Shown piece by piece: positions 8,093 to 18,621 of a stretch of DNA of 64,000 bases (the first letter of the stretch is position 1; each line of letters opens with the position of its first letter). Source of the DNA: Balneolaceae bacterium (lineage in GTDB: Bacteria; Bacteroidota; Rhodothermia; Balneolales; Balneolaceae); NCBI GenBank assembly GCA_017640665.1, contig JAEPQE010000001.1, positions 372,001 to 436,000 of the forward strand, in the 5' to 3' direction. A program made the position numbers and the translations under genes. The notes below the pieces were generated by a model that searched no databases, was not told where the DNA came from, and was given only the letters and a program-made list of their open reading frames with translations.

Positions 8093-11000
8093 CTAATTAT
8101 CCTCACCGAGTATCTTGAAAGGGCTTAAATCTGCAGCTTCAATAGCAGTTTGATATGTTGCCCAATCTGTACTTACGAAGTGTTCGATTTCAGAAACAGC
8201 TTCATCAACTGCTTCTTTAGCTAATCGAAGCAGATTTTCCTCTGTTGCTCCCGGACCATCAAAATCACCGCCCAGATAACGAAGGGGACCAAATAATCGA
8301 TTCATTACGGTAACAGTTGGATTACTGGTAATGCCCTGGCGCTCGTCAGGTTCTCCAAATACGTGATTCATTAATCCGTCTACCTTTTCTTTGGTAGCTT
8401 TGGTGATTTCATTCACTTCTTCAAGCTCTTCTTTTGAGCGGGAATCAGATTTAATAAGTCGTTCATTCAATTCAATGATTTCTTTAGCTTCGCGAAGTTT
8501 AGCAACCGCATCGCTCAGATCCTGCCGAACCTCATTAACCCGATCAATAAAGTTTGATGTTGCCTGAAGTGCATTCATTGGCATCTCAATTCTTGGGTCA
8601 GTATGAACCGTTACCATTGTTGAATCTGATGATTCCATATAGGTAAACTTTACCTTGTACGTGCCGGGAAGTACATCTGCGCCACCTGGTTCAGAGGCTT
8701 CAGGGCGAGTCGCATTCCTGCTTGGGTTACGCACACCTTTACGATCTAATCCCCATCTTGTACGGTTGATTCCATTGTGATCTGGTGTTTCTTCAAGAGT
8801 CCGGATTTTTTCGCCGGAAGCATCAAATACTTCAATCTTAACTTTTTCCTCTTTTTTCTCCTCGCCTTCTTCCGGTTCTGGAACGTTAACAGAATAAGTG
8901 AGCATTGCTCCATTTGGTCGGTTATCACCCATAAAGAAGCCATCTGCAGTAAACCTGCTACCCATAGCCTGCCTCCATTCTGCAAGATAGGCATCTGGTG
9001 AAGGAAACGCTTTGATGGCTTTCTCGAGCTCATCAGCCCCGTTAGCGGCCAATTCTCTTAGCGGGCGGATATCGTCCATCACCCAGAAAGAACGCCCGAA
9101 GGTTCCGATCACTAAATCGTGCTCCCTTGGGTGGATTACCATATCATAGGTAGAAACTGTAGGATACTCGTTCGTCCACTTCGTCCAGCTTGATCCTCCA
9201 TCGATTGTTACATACAATCCGAGTTCAGTCCCTACAAACATCAAATTGGGTTCTTCTAAGTCCTGTACAAAGGAAAGTGCATAGCCATTTAACCCTTTGT
9301 CTTGAACGATGTTTCTCCATCGTCGGCCATAATCTGTGGTATGCATTACATACGGAGTCCAGTTTCCCCTGCGGTAATCGTTGATTACTGCTATTGCTTC
9401 TCCAGCATTGAATTTTGACGCTTTTACCTGCGCTACGTAACTACCTTCAGGAACACCTCTCAGGTTTCCAGAAACATCATTCCAGGTTTCGCCACCATCT
9501 CTGGTAATTTGAACTTTACCGTCATCTGTGCCTGCCCAAATCACTCCTTCTTCCACCGGACTTGGTTCGATTGCCAGAATAGTTGTGTAATTTTCTGCGC
9601 CTGTGGCATCCATGGTTAATCCACCGCTTTCATACTGCTTTTGCTTGGTGGTATCGTTTGTAGTTAAATCCGGTGAAATAATCGCCCAGGTCTCGCCACG
9701 GTCTGTACTTTTGTGTACATATTGGCTTCCGAAGTAAATGGTTTCTTCATCAAAGGGATCGAAGTTAAGAGCTGCGTTCCAGTTGAAACGAAGGTTCTCA
9801 CCATCGGGATGTGTTGGTCTTACAAATCGAGCACTCCCTGTCTCCCGGTCTACGCGACCTATATTTCCCTGTTGAGACATTGCATATGCATATCGGGAAT
9901 CACTTGGGTCGATCAGCACATCGAATCCATCACCAAAAAAGAGTTCATCCCAATAGGCATTTCGGATTCCTCCGGCTCTCCAAACGTAAGCCGGGCCTTC
10001 CCATGAACCATTATCCTGCATTCCGCCATATACGTTGTAAGGAATTTCCATGTCTACATTCACGTGATAGAACTGCCCGACAGGAATATTCTCGATAAAA
10101 CGCCAGGTATCTCCTCCATCAAAAGTGATGTTGAGCCCACCATCATTTCCATCAATCATGAAACCAGGGCTCGTTTTGCTTAACCAAAACGCGTGATGAT
10201 CGGGGTGAACCCAATTGTAGTAAGGATAGAGACTCTCGAATGAACGGGCTCCATCTTCACTTTTGGAAATAAATGTATAGATACTATAGACTCGGTTTTC
10301 GTTGAATGGATCTACATAAATTTCATGGTAGTAGAAAGGGCGGTTACCAACCTGAGGATCATCTTCTACGGTTTGGCGAAGTTCCCAGGTGTACCCACCG
10401 TCATCACTTCTGTAAATAGCGTTCTTTTTTGATTCTACTAAAGCATACACCACATTTGGTTTATTTGGTGCAATAGCTACCCCAATCTTTCCTAATTCTC
10501 CTTCAGGTAAACCATCCTCTGAAGTAAGTTCCTTCCAGTTTTCTCCTCCATCAACGGTCATATATAAACCTGAACCTTCTCCACCGGACTCAAAGAACCA
10601 GGGCCATCTTCGGTATTCCCACATCGCCGCAAACATTTTATTTGGGTTGATGGGATCCATCACCAAATCAGCGATACCAGTTCGTGTATTTGTATATAGA
10701 ATCTTTTCCCAAGTCTTACCGCCATCAATGGTTTTATATACTCCCCGATCTTCAGTATCGGCCCAGGCATTTCCTTGTGCTCCTACATATACCGTGTTTG
10801 GGTCATCAGGATGGATGATTACACGATGAATATTGCGGGTTCCTTCCAGCCCCATAAGCTCCCAGGAACGGCCGCCATCTAAACTTTTATATACACCGGC
10901 TCCAGCTGATGCACTATTTCGCGGGTTTCCTTCACCGGTACCTACCCAAATTATACTCGGGCTTTTTTGATAGATATCAATTGCTCCTATCGAAGCTGCT

Positions 11001-11251
11001 TCATAATCATCAAAGATTGGTTCCCAGGCTATTCCGCCGCTTTCAGATTTCCAAATACCCCCTGATGCTGAGCCTACATACATGATATCGGGATTCATCT
11101 CTACGACATCAATAGCCGTGATTCGGCCACTCATTCCAGCCGGGCCAATATTACGTGGTTCAATTCCCTTCATTAAGTCCATATCCAGTTGCTGGGCACT
11201 TAATGGCATCGCAATGACGACCCCCAGTAACACCAAACATATTTTTTTCAT
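8093..11251 (-). CDS. exported BNR/VPS10-type beta-propeller repeat protein
   Basis: Large exported protein of the sialidase-fold/VPS10 'glycosyl hydrolase' class seen in Bacteroidota. Signal peptide MKKICLVLLGVVIAMPLSAQ; then many Asp-box-like repeats across about residues 40-740, for example SESGGIAWEP, SLDGGRSWEL, TIDGGKTWEK, TVDGGENWKE, RSDDGGYTWE, TRDGGETWND and TIDGGSSWTK. The last 300 residues hold a charged, partly coiled-coil region (AVAKLREAKEIIELNERL). The start was placed at 11251 rather than 11272 because GGAGG sits 5-6 bases before that ATG and the signal peptide begins there. The neighbouring metalloprotease suggests a role in extracellular protein or peptide handling; no catalytic residues are recognised. 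Confidence 0.88.
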   Translation of the reverse strand: MKKICLVLLGVVIAMPLSAQQLDMDLMKGIEPRNIGPAGMSGRITAIDVVEMNPDIMYVGSASGGIWKSESGGIAWEPIFDDYEAASIGAIDIYQKSPSIIWVGTGEGNPRNSASAGAGVYKSLDGGRSWELMGLEGTRNIHRVIIHPDDPNTVYVGAQGNAWADTEDRGVYKTIDGGKTWEKILYTNTRTGIADLVMDPINPNKMFAAMWEYRRWPWFFESGGEGSGLYMTVDGGENWKELTSEDGLPEGELGKIGVAIAPNKPNVVYALVESKKNAIYRSDDGGYTWELRQTVEDDPQVGNRPFYYHEIYVDPFNENRVYSIYTFISKSEDGARSFESLYPYYNWVHPDHHAFWLSKTSPGFMIDGNDGGLNITFDGGDTWRFIENIPVGQFYHVNVDMEIPYNVYGGMQDNGSWEGPAYVWRAGGIRNAYWDELFFGDGFDVLIDPSDSRYAYAMSQQGNIGRVDRETGSARFVRPTHPDGENLRFNWNAALNFDPFDEETIYFGSQYVHKSTDRGETWAIISPDLTTNDTTKQKQYESGGLTMDATGAENYTTILAIEPSPVEEGVIWAGTDDGKVQITRDGGETWNDVSGNLRGVPEGSYVAQVKASKFNAGEAIAVINDYRRGNWTPYVMHTTDYGRRWRNIVQDKGLNGYALSFVQDLEEPNLMFVGTELGLYVTIDGGSSWTKWTNEYPTVSTYDMVIHPREHDLVIGTFGRSFWVMDDIRPLRELAANGADELEKAIKAFPSPDAYLAEWRQAMGSRFTADGFFMGDNRPNGAMLTYSVNVPEPEEGEEKKEEKVKIEVFDASGEKIRTLEETPDHNGINRTRWGLDRKGVRNPSRNATRPEASEPGGADVLPGTYKVKFTYMESSDSTMVTVHTDPRIEMPMNALQATSNFIDRVNEVRQDLSDAVAKLREAKEIIELNERLIKSDSRSKEELEEVNEITKATKEKVDGLMNHVFGEPDERQGITSNPTVTVMNRLFGPLRYLGGDFDGPGATEENLLRLAKEAVDEAVSEIEHFVSTDWATYQTAIEAADLSPFKILGEDN

Positions 11252-11270
11252 ATTTCCTCCATTAGTTGTC

Positions 11271-11306
11271 AAAAAAAGAAAGGGCGATACGTATATATCA
11301 CCCTTT
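11271..11306 (-). terminator. rho-independent terminator between metalloprotease and BNR genes
   Basis: On the minus strand AAAGGGTGAT pairs with ATCGCCCTTT (10 bp with one G-U pair, 8-base loop; plus coordinates 11279-11288 and 11297-11306), followed by C and seven Ts. It lies 15 bases past the metalloprotease stop, so the BNR gene may need its own promoter or read-through. Confidence 0.75.
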
Positions 11307-11320
11307 AGAAATTACATTAT

Positions 11321-13816
11321 TTAGTCGTTATCTCTGTCGAATATATCATCAATTCGTGCTCTTGCATCTTCAAGATGTACTCTTGTTGCGCGATCGATAT
11401 TTCCTGCATTAATTCTGTTATTGATGTCTCTTCGCAGAATGTTCAGCTCGTTCCGTACTACAGGACGTATATCTGATTGGCTTACATCATAACGCGACCC
11501 GAAGAACCCTCCCCGAGGTGGTTCGGTCGTCATCAGGTATTCTGCCCGCTCTAAGTACGCTCTTTGAAGATGTCTTCGGTGAACGTTGATGTTTCTGTTT
11601 GCCCGAAGCTCGCTCCAAACACCACCACGAAGTTCGTCCATCATCTCAAACACGGTATAGGTTTCCCCATCAGTCCTTGTTTCGTTATCTACTAGTCGTG
11701 CGATTCTATCCGGGCTCATTAGGTTGTTAAGCACACCTGCCTGGGCAGATCGGAATGTTTCTACAGCAGTTGATTGATTAACCCGGTCCAGTATTTCCTT
11801 GTTAAAGGCCCAGGATGGAGCTGTAAAAGCATGCCGGTTAAGAAATGCGAGTGCCCTTCGTTGATCAGCTTTTGGAACAACTTCGTAGACCTCACCATCC
11901 TGATCATAGGTTTTAAAGGTCTGGTAAACACCCCCTACATACATGCTAACGTGTCCCATATATCTTCTCCATTGCCCCAGAACATTCGCATAAAGCTCTG
12001 AAAGATCACTGAAGTCTTCTCCAGGAGCTTCTATCCAGTCAATTAAGTTATCGGTAATTACCTGTAAATTTGCTAAACCGAGTTCACTTGCCCGCATCGC
12101 ATCATCACCAATAGCTTCTGTTTGCGAACGAGGGTCGATTCCATTTCGGTATCCAAACCAGTATAGCGGATCATCGCCATTTGCCACGATCCAGTCGTTT
12201 AATATTTCGTTTTCATCATCCGCTTCTTCAATATCTGGGAACCATGTATACCCCCATTTTATCGACCACTTGTCATACTCGCCAATCTGTGGGTAGAAGT
12301 TCGTTACACCATCACCTGGTTGAGCAACGTAGTTGAATCTGGCGTAATCCATAATTGATGGTGCCGTTCCGTGCGTAGAAGTGAACTCAGGATCTCGCAG
12401 CTGATCTACGGTATATCCCACACTTGAACCCATATTATGAGGAAGCCCAAGTGTATGGCCAACCTCATGCGCCATTACGAAACGAAGCATTTCGCCCATA
12501 ATCTCATCAGACATTTTTGCATTTCTTGCTTCAGGATTAGCCGCTGCTGTTTGGATAAAAAACCAGTTCCTTAACAAATTCTGAATGTTATGGTACCAAA
12601 GTATATCACTTTCTAATATCTGCCCTGTTCTTGGATCATGTACATGCGGTCCTTGTGCATTTTGAATTGGATTAGTTATGTACCGCATTACAGAGTAGCG
12701 CGCATCTTCTGGCGAAAACTCCGGGTCTTCCTCTGGTGTAGGAGCAGCCTTGCCAATTATGGCGTTTTTGAAGCCCGCCTCTTCAAAAGCAACTTGCCAG
12801 TCTTCAATTCCTTGCAGCAAATAAGGAATCCATTTTTCGGGGGTGGCAGGATCCAGGTAATAAACAATCGGATCAACAGGCTCAACTAATTCACCTCTCA
12901 GATATGCTTCTTCATCTTTAGGAACAAGCTTATATCTTGTTATAAATCGGTTTGTGGCAGCTCTATGCTCATCCGAGCTATAATCATATTGTCCGATAGA
13001 AAAGAATCCTACTCTCTGGTCCCAGTTTCTTGGAGTAGCGGGCTCCTCAGGTAGTAACACCATAGACTGGTTTACTTCCAGAGAAATAGTTCCTGTTACT
13101 CCGTCATCAGGAGGAGAACCGGCATCATAAGTAAGAACATGGCGGGTCTCAATGTTTTTTGGATAGCTCGTAATACGCTCTACAAAGCTTCTGCTTCCAT
13201 CTAATCTCCGAACTTGGAATCTACTTCGCTGCGAACTGCTTAACCCACTTAGAAGAGGAACGTCTGAGGTATAGAGCTTAGTAGCTTCAAATACAATACC
13301 AGTACTGTCTGTTTTGTCTGCTTCAATAGAAAACGTATATATAACCGGCTCAAAATTGTTATTTCGAACAGATTTATACACCGGATCTTCTTCATCAGCT
13401 ACGCTTGAGTATGAAACATGTCTAAGCAGGATGTTATTATCCTTGCGTTGCCATCTAACGACCTGCTGACCTCTTGCTTTCTGGCCTGCACCACCAAAGC
13501 TTAGGTTTTGCGTGGAACCGGCTACACGAGTTACCAGCAGCATTTCACGCTCCAATAAATCTTCCGGTACTTCATAATAAAATTTATCGTCCACTTTATG
13601 CACATTAAACAAACCTTCATCAGATTCCGCATCTTTAGTGATTACCTCACTATACTTTTTCATATCTCCACTACCCGGACCAGATCTACCTGATCGAGAG
13701 GGTTCAGAAGAAGATGTTGAAGATGTAGGTTGAGTAGTTTTACAACCGGAAAGAATTAGAAATCCGCTTAAAAGAAAAGTTAAGAGCCATTCCTTTCGTA
13801 ATAGACCATTTTTCAT
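11321..13816 (-). CDS. zinc-dependent metalloprotease lipoprotein (DUF5117/DUF5118 family)
   Basis: Surface or periplasmic lipoprotein: signal peptide with lipobox LILSGC, then a Ser/Gly-rich linker (residues 30-50). Zincin motif HEVGHTLGLPH near residue 450 has the HExxHxxGxxH metal-binding pattern of metzincin-like proteases, followed by SIMDYARFNY, a plausible Met-turn. Length (831 aa) and the flanking segments (KLYTSDVPLL, GFYSIGQYDY-like strand, LPHNMGSS) fit the Bacteroidota zinc-dependent metalloprotease family with DUF5117 and DUF5118 regions. A terminator follows at 11271-11306; the SusCD importer lies upstream. Likely degrades proteins whose peptides are imported, which is inferred from neighbours. 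Confidence 0.9.
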   Translation of the reverse strand: MKNGLLRKEWLLTFLLSGFLILSGCKTTQPTSSTSSSEPSRSGRSGPGSGDMKKYSEVITKDAESDEGLFNVHKVDDKFYYEVPEDLLEREMLLVTRVAGSTQNLSFGGAGQKARGQQVVRWQRKDNNILLRHVSYSSVADEEDPVYKSVRNNNFEPVIYTFSIEADKTDSTGIVFEATKLYTSDVPLLSGLSSSQRSRFQVRRLDGSRSFVERITSYPKNIETRHVLTYDAGSPPDDGVTGTISLEVNQSMVLLPEEPATPRNWDQRVGFFSIGQYDYSSDEHRAATNRFITRYKLVPKDEEAYLRGELVEPVDPIVYYLDPATPEKWIPYLLQGIEDWQVAFEEAGFKNAIIGKAAPTPEEDPEFSPEDARYSVMRYITNPIQNAQGPHVHDPRTGQILESDILWYHNIQNLLRNWFFIQTAAANPEARNAKMSDEIMGEMLRFVMAHEVGHTLGLPHNMGSSVGYTVDQLRDPEFTSTHGTAPSIMDYARFNYVAQPGDGVTNFYPQIGEYDKWSIKWGYTWFPDIEEADDENEILNDWIVANGDDPLYWFGYRNGIDPRSQTEAIGDDAMRASELGLANLQVITDNLIDWIEAPGEDFSDLSELYANVLGQWRRYMGHVSMYVGGVYQTFKTYDQDGEVYEVVPKADQRRALAFLNRHAFTAPSWAFNKEILDRVNQSTAVETFRSAQAGVLNNLMSPDRIARLVDNETRTDGETYTVFEMMDELRGGVWSELRANRNINVHRRHLQRAYLERAEYLMTTEPPRGGFFGSRYDVSQSDIRPVVRNELNILRRDINNRINAGNIDRATRVHLEDARARIDDIFDRDND

Positions 13817-13924
13817 ACTGATAGGTTAAGTTAGTTTTAAAAATATATTCAGGTTTGTAAAGTCTAACAACCTGATCAGTCAATCAAGAAAAAAGTGCTT
13901 TTAGCCTGTAAAAAATAATAAAAC

Positions 13925-13955
13925 AAAAAAACCCCAACTCTGAAGAGCTGGGGTT
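13925..13955 (-). terminator. rho-independent terminator after susD-like gene
   Basis: On the minus strand AACCCCAGCTC pairs with GAGTTGGGGTT (11 bp including one G-U, loop TTCA) followed by a run of Ts (13929-13925). It lies 30 bases beyond the SusD-like stop and separates that unit from the metalloprotease gene. Confidence 0.85.
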
Positions 13956-13984
13956 CTATTTTAATCCTTTGACTAAACTAACTC

Positions 13985-15388
13985 CTAATTACCAGTATAT
14001 CCTGGGTTTTGAGTGAGATTTGAATTTACATCCATTTCTCTTTGCGGAATCGGCCATACAGTTTCATTAGCATCGTATGCGAAAGAACCTATATTCTGCT
14101 GAGTTCTTCGAAGGTCATGTAAAATCTGTCCTTCAAATGCCAGTTCAAGCTTGCGCTCTGCTAAGATTGCATCAACATCAACTGTAAGAAGTGCTGGCAA
14201 TCCTACTCTTGCACGAATAGTATTTATATCGGCTAGTGGAGTTGCACCCACAACGGTAGTAAGTCTTTGATTCGCTTCTGCTCTGGTAAGATACATTTCC
14301 GCGAGTCTGATTACAGGAATATTAGCTGTGAAATCATCCCACTTTTCTGTAGCGGTACTATCACTTCTCATCGCATCAATTCTTTCATCACCTGCTTCAT
14401 ATAGTGCTAAGTGAGTTGGTGAAATAGTAATATCACCTCGTCCTCCGGCATCTGGGTGAGCAAAGAACGTGTTTAAAGAATGAGCACCATCCTGAGCATC
14501 GACCTGAATTGCGAATACATCTTCTGTAGAATTTTCAGCATTATTGAATGCACCTACATAAGTAGCAGTAAGAGAGAATGCACCTGAGCTTATGACTCGG
14601 TTAGCAGCATCTCTTGCCCCTGCATAATTACCTTGTTGCAAATATACTCGGGATAGGAAAGCTGCTGCTGCATGAGAAGTTGCATAACCGCCGTTTGAGG
14701 CTGGAAGTCCCGCTTCGGCATCTGTAAGATCAGACAGAACCTGAGCATATACTTCAGCTACTGTATTTCGAGAAACATTTGATGTTTCATCAATACCAGT
14801 TGTTGGCGTTAATACTAATGGAACACCTGGATTTGATGCAGCATTGCCATCGCTGAATGGCTTGCCAAAAAACTGAACTAAATAGAAGTATGATACTCCT
14901 CTGATAAATTTAGCTTCCGCTTCAACCTGAGTTCTGGTAGCCGCGTCTTCAATAACATCTAAAGCAGAAAGTACATTATTTGCACGGTTGATTGCATCAT
15001 AAGACTCAGTCCAAGTTTGAGAAACCTGAGTATTCTCTAGGAGGATCTGCTTTCTCCAGATTTGTTCCGGCTCTTCAAATGTACCAACCCATCGTAATTC
15101 AGGATCGCTATTATCATTAGCCATTAGATCAGCTTCCATTTGTATTTGTCCACCGAACATATCGTCGTCACTAAAGCCATCGTAAGCTCCGTTTAATACG
15201 GTAAGCACATTGGCTTCCGTCTCCAGCGCGATAGATCCATCAATGGATTGTGCAGGCTCCGTATCCAGCAGGCTATCGCAGTTCACCGCGAGAAGTCCTA
15301 TTGCCAGAACAGTTAACATTGTTTTATTAAGAAATCTCATATTTAATTTATTTAAATCGTTTTGAGTGTTTTTCATCGTTGGCCTCAT
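13985..15388 (-). CDS. SusD/RagB-family nutrient-binding outer membrane lipoprotein
   Basis: Surface lid protein that captures substrate for its SusC partner. A lipobox (LLAVNC, Cys38 of the long form) is followed by a TPR-rich body: VEAEAKFIRGVSYFYLVQFFG and LSRVYLQQGNYAGARDAANRVI are typical SusD helices, and the C-terminal IRLAEMYLTRAEANQRL plus LAERKLELAFEGQILHDLRRT are hallmark RagB/SusD segments. Three ATGs are possible (15388, 15376, 15340); the last gives the most usual signal length, but the first lies two bases after the SusC stop and would be coupled, so the long form is listed. Followed by a terminator. Substrate cannot be read from sequence; the adjacent metalloprotease hints at peptides. 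Confidence 0.93.
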   Translation of the reverse strand: MRPTMKNTQNDLNKLNMRFLNKTMLTVLAIGLLAVNCDSLLDTEPAQSIDGSIALETEANVLTVLNGAYDGFSDDDMFGGQIQMEADLMANDNSDPELRWVGTFEEPEQIWRKQILLENTQVSQTWTESYDAINRANNVLSALDVIEDAATRTQVEAEAKFIRGVSYFYLVQFFGKPFSDGNAASNPGVPLVLTPTTGIDETSNVSRNTVAEVYAQVLSDLTDAEAGLPASNGGYATSHAAAAFLSRVYLQQGNYAGARDAANRVISSGAFSLTATYVGAFNNAENSTEDVFAIQVDAQDGAHSLNTFFAHPDAGGRGDITISPTHLALYEAGDERIDAMRSDSTATEKWDDFTANIPVIRLAEMYLTRAEANQRLTTVVGATPLADINTIRARVGLPALLTVDVDAILAERKLELAFEGQILHDLRRTQQNIGSFAYDANETVWPIPQREMDVNSNLTQNPGYTGN

Positions 15389-15390
15389 GA

Positions 15391-18300
15391 TTAAAATCCA
15401 ATATTAATACCAACGGTGTATGTCTTAGCCTGTGGAGCTGCATAAAAATCAGTTCCCAAAGTAATATTACTTGCAGCGAAATCAGTATTTACCTCAGGAT
15501 CCCAGCCACCATAATTTGTAAAGGTTAAAAGGTTAAGACCTGTAAAGTAAAGTCTCGCACTTCTCAAACCAATATTACTTAGAGCACTAGCAGGTAGATT
15601 ATACCCGAGTGTAAGAGTTTTAAGTCTTAGGTAACTTCCGTCATCAATATATCTTGAAGATTCACTAGTACCGTTTCCAGCAAGTAATCTGGCTTCTGGT
15701 ACATTTGTAATGTCACCAGGATTTTGCCATCTGTTTAACTGATCTCTTGATTGGTTATCAAAGAAGTCAGCATTAGCAGACTGAAATGTTCCACCACCAT
15801 TGTAGATTTCATTACCGTAAACATACTGGAAGAATATACTTAAGTCGAACCCTTTGTAACTGAAATTGTTCGTAATTCCACCCTGGAAATCAGGATTTGG
15901 ATTACCTACAGCAACACGATTAGCAGCATTCGGATTATTGGTAGTTCCAGTACTGTGATCGATACCATCCGCGCTATTAACCCAATATAAAGCATCACCA
16001 TTATCAGGATCTACACCCGCATATTCTCTTGTGAAGAATACACCTATTGGCTGGCCTTCACGAGCAAAACTTACAAAATTACCTTCGATTACCTGACCGT
16101 CAAGGTTGGTAATCTCATTGTCATTTTTACCAAAGTTTAATGTGGTAGTCCAGTTAAGATCACCTGTGGTATTTACCGTAGTTACTAAGAACTCAAACCC
16201 TTTGTTTTCCAGATTACCAACATTCTGAAGCTGAGTTAAGAATCCGGTTGTACCAGGAATATTTACATTAAGTAACAGGTCTTCTGTTTCTTTAGTGTAG
16301 TAATCAATTTCAGCAGTAACCCGATCTGAGAACAGACCAACTTCGATACCAAAGTTCATCTGAGTGGTTGATTCCCACTTTAAATCCGGGTTTGGAACCT
16401 GAGTAGGAGTAAGTGCAGAACCTCCCGCATAAGAACCAGCACCAAAAAGAAATCTTGATCCAAAGTTATTAGCAGGTGTATTTCCTGTAAGACCAAAACT
16501 TGCTTTCGCTTTCAGGAAACTGATCTGATCAATGTCTTCCATAAATGATTCGTTAGATAAAATCCAGCCAACAGAAGCTGCAGGGAAGAATCCATATTGG
16601 CTATCGGCGCCAAAACGAGAAGAACCATCAACCCGACCACTTAAAGAAAGCAGATATTTTCCATCGAACACATAGTTTGCTCGAGCAAAGTATCCAACTA
16701 ATGACCAAACAGTAGTTGTTGCAGTACCAGCATCGATAGTGGCTGTACTTGCTACTTGTCGAAACAAGTCATTTGGGAAATCTACGCCAGACACATTAAG
16801 TATATCTGTAGTCTGTTCCTGAGCAGAAAGACCAACAGTAAGGTCTAACTCATGATCTTCTCCTAGCACCGGTTGGTACTGAGCAAAGGCTTGGGATGTC
16901 CAGTTTACAGATCGAACGAAACGGTTATCTGCTGTACCATTATTAAATCCTGTAAACTGAGCTACAGTAGAACCAAACCATCTTTCCTCATTTTGATCCA
17001 ATACATCTACACCAAACTCTGCTCGAACAGTAAGTTCTGGTAAGATATCGTATGAAGCATACGCTCTTGCTAGAGATCTAAAAACAATCGTTTCAAAAGT
17101 TGCACCGTCTCTGTAAAGAAGTCCGTTATCATAAACAGTTACGTTAGATGGAGTACCATCATCGTTAAATGCACGTTGAACCGGAGGTAATGCTACCAAT
17201 TGAATTGGAGTTGAGAACGCATTATCAGTAGATAAACGGTCATTAACTGTTCTTGCTAAACTAAGATTAAGTCCTAGATCTAGTTTATCACTAGCACTAT
17301 GATCTAGATTAAGACGTCCACTTATTCTTTCGAAAGCGTTATCAATAATGATTCCTTCCTGATCATCTACCTGACCACTGATAAAAAATCTTGTTTTAGC
17401 ATCACCACCACTTGCAGAAATATCAAGTTTCTGAGAAGTGTTATCCTGAAATGCTAATTCCTGCCAATCAGTATCATATCCCTGATCCCAGCCCGGAATA
17501 AATGTATCATATAAACCCTCTCTGGTAAATCCAAATACGGTACCAGTAAGATCACCAGTTGAATTGAATGGAGAACGCTCGAAACTTTCGTCAAATAGCT
17601 CAAGATATTCTGGCCCATTCAACCAATCTCTTTTGTTAGTAGGTTCACTGGTAGCAACTGCATAGTTCACATTAATTTGTGTATCTCCAGCACCACCACT
17701 TTTAGTAGTAATAAGCACAACACCGTTAGATCCTCGGGATCCATATATAGCAGCTGCAGAAGCATCCTTAAGAATATCGATAGACTCAATATCAGCTGGG
17801 TTTAAATCTGCTAACGGGTTAGTTTCGGCAGCATTTCTGGAAAAATCATCTGTAGTTACAGGAATTCCGTCAACTACATAAAGAGGCTGATTACTACCAT
17901 TAATAGAGGAAGACCCACGAACACGAACCTGGATACCCTGCCCAAGTTTACCGTTGTTTGTCTGAATAAATACACCAGAAGCACGTCCTTGCACGGCTTG
18001 CTCAAAGCTATTAACTGGTACAGTTTCAAAGTCACTGGCTTTAATAGTAGAAATATTCCCTGTGACTTTTTCCTTAATCTGAGAGCCATATCCTACTACA
18101 ACCACATCATCAAGAAGGGCTACATCAAGACTAAGTTCTACGTTAATGGTTGTATTTCCGTTTATTGCTACTTCTTTGGCTATATAACCAACAGAAGAAA
18201 ATAACAGGATTCCGTTATTGAGCTCTTCTTGTGTTAATGTCAGCTCATATCTGCCATCAACATCAGAAGCTACCCCTTTAACAGTTCCTTGTAAAAGCAC

Positions 18301-18444
18301 TGTTACACTAGGTATAGGTTCCTGGGTGTCGGCGTCTATAATGACCCCGCTTACGACCCGGTTTTGTGCAAATGCAGAAGCAGTTATGACCAAAGTCATA
18401 ATGAATGCAAACACACTATTCCTTATTAATATTAGTTTTCTCAT
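15391..18444 (-). CDS. SusC/RagA-family TonB-linked outer membrane transporter
   Basis: TonB-dependent beta-barrel importer. Signal peptide MRKLILIRNSVFAFIMTLVI through SAFAQ, then a carboxypeptidase-D-like beta-sandwich (VVSGVIIDADTQEPIPSVTV, about 25-100), a TonB-box-like VVVVGYG, the plug domain with the SusC signature VRVRGSSSINGSNQPLYVVD, and SAAAIYGSRGSNGVVLITTK; the remainder is the barrel, ending in an aromatic residue (INIGF). The start at 18444 was preferred to an upstream ATG at 18492 because the signal peptide begins there. The SusD partner follows after two bases. Probably nutrient import (glycan or peptide); no hydrolase operon of the glycan type is visible. Confidence 0.94.
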   Translation of the reverse strand: MRKLILIRNSVFAFIMTLVITASAFAQNRVVSGVIIDADTQEPIPSVTVLLQGTVKGVASDVDGRYELTLTQEELNNGILLFSSVGYIAKEVAINGNTTINVELSLDVALLDDVVVVGYGSQIKEKVTGNISTIKASDFETVPVNSFEQAVQGRASGVFIQTNNGKLGQGIQVRVRGSSSINGSNQPLYVVDGIPVTTDDFSRNAAETNPLADLNPADIESIDILKDASAAAIYGSRGSNGVVLITTKSGGAGDTQINVNYAVATSEPTNKRDWLNGPEYLELFDESFERSPFNSTGDLTGTVFGFTREGLYDTFIPGWDQGYDTDWQELAFQDNTSQKLDISASGGDAKTRFFISGQVDDQEGIIIDNAFERISGRLNLDHSASDKLDLGLNLSLARTVNDRLSTDNAFSTPIQLVALPPVQRAFNDDGTPSNVTVYDNGLLYRDGATFETIVFRSLARAYASYDILPELTVRAEFGVDVLDQNEERWFGSTVAQFTGFNNGTADNRFVRSVNWTSQAFAQYQPVLGEDHELDLTVGLSAQEQTTDILNVSGVDFPNDLFRQVASTATIDAGTATTTVWSLVGYFARANYVFDGKYLLSLSGRVDGSSRFGADSQYGFFPAASVGWILSNESFMEDIDQISFLKAKASFGLTGNTPANNFGSRFLFGAGSYAGGSALTPTQVPNPDLKWESTTQMNFGIEVGLFSDRVTAEIDYYTKETEDLLLNVNIPGTTGFLTQLQNVGNLENKGFEFLVTTVNTTGDLNWTTTLNFGKNDNEITNLDGQVIEGNFVSFAREGQPIGVFFTREYAGVDPDNGDALYWVNSADGIDHSTGTTNNPNAANRVAVGNPNPDFQGGITNNFSYKGFDLSIFFQYVYGNEIYNGGGTFQSANADFFDNQSRDQLNRWQNPGDITNVPEARLLAGNGTSESSRYIDDGSYLRLKTLTLGYNLPASALSNIGLRSARLYFTGLNLLTFTNYGGWDPEVNTDFAASNITLGTDFYAAPQAKTYTVGINIGF

Positions 18445-18621
18445 AGAAACGTCGTTAATTAGTTTGAAAGTTATTGTCTTTAAAAAACCCACCAGTTAAT
18501 AAAGCATTGACCTAGAACTTACAGATTTCATTAACAAAAGTTAACTATTTTTCATTTTTTCTACTTAAAGAAGTATGAAAGGGATTTTTTTTAACTTAGA
18601 TGGGCATTACTACTTAATTAT

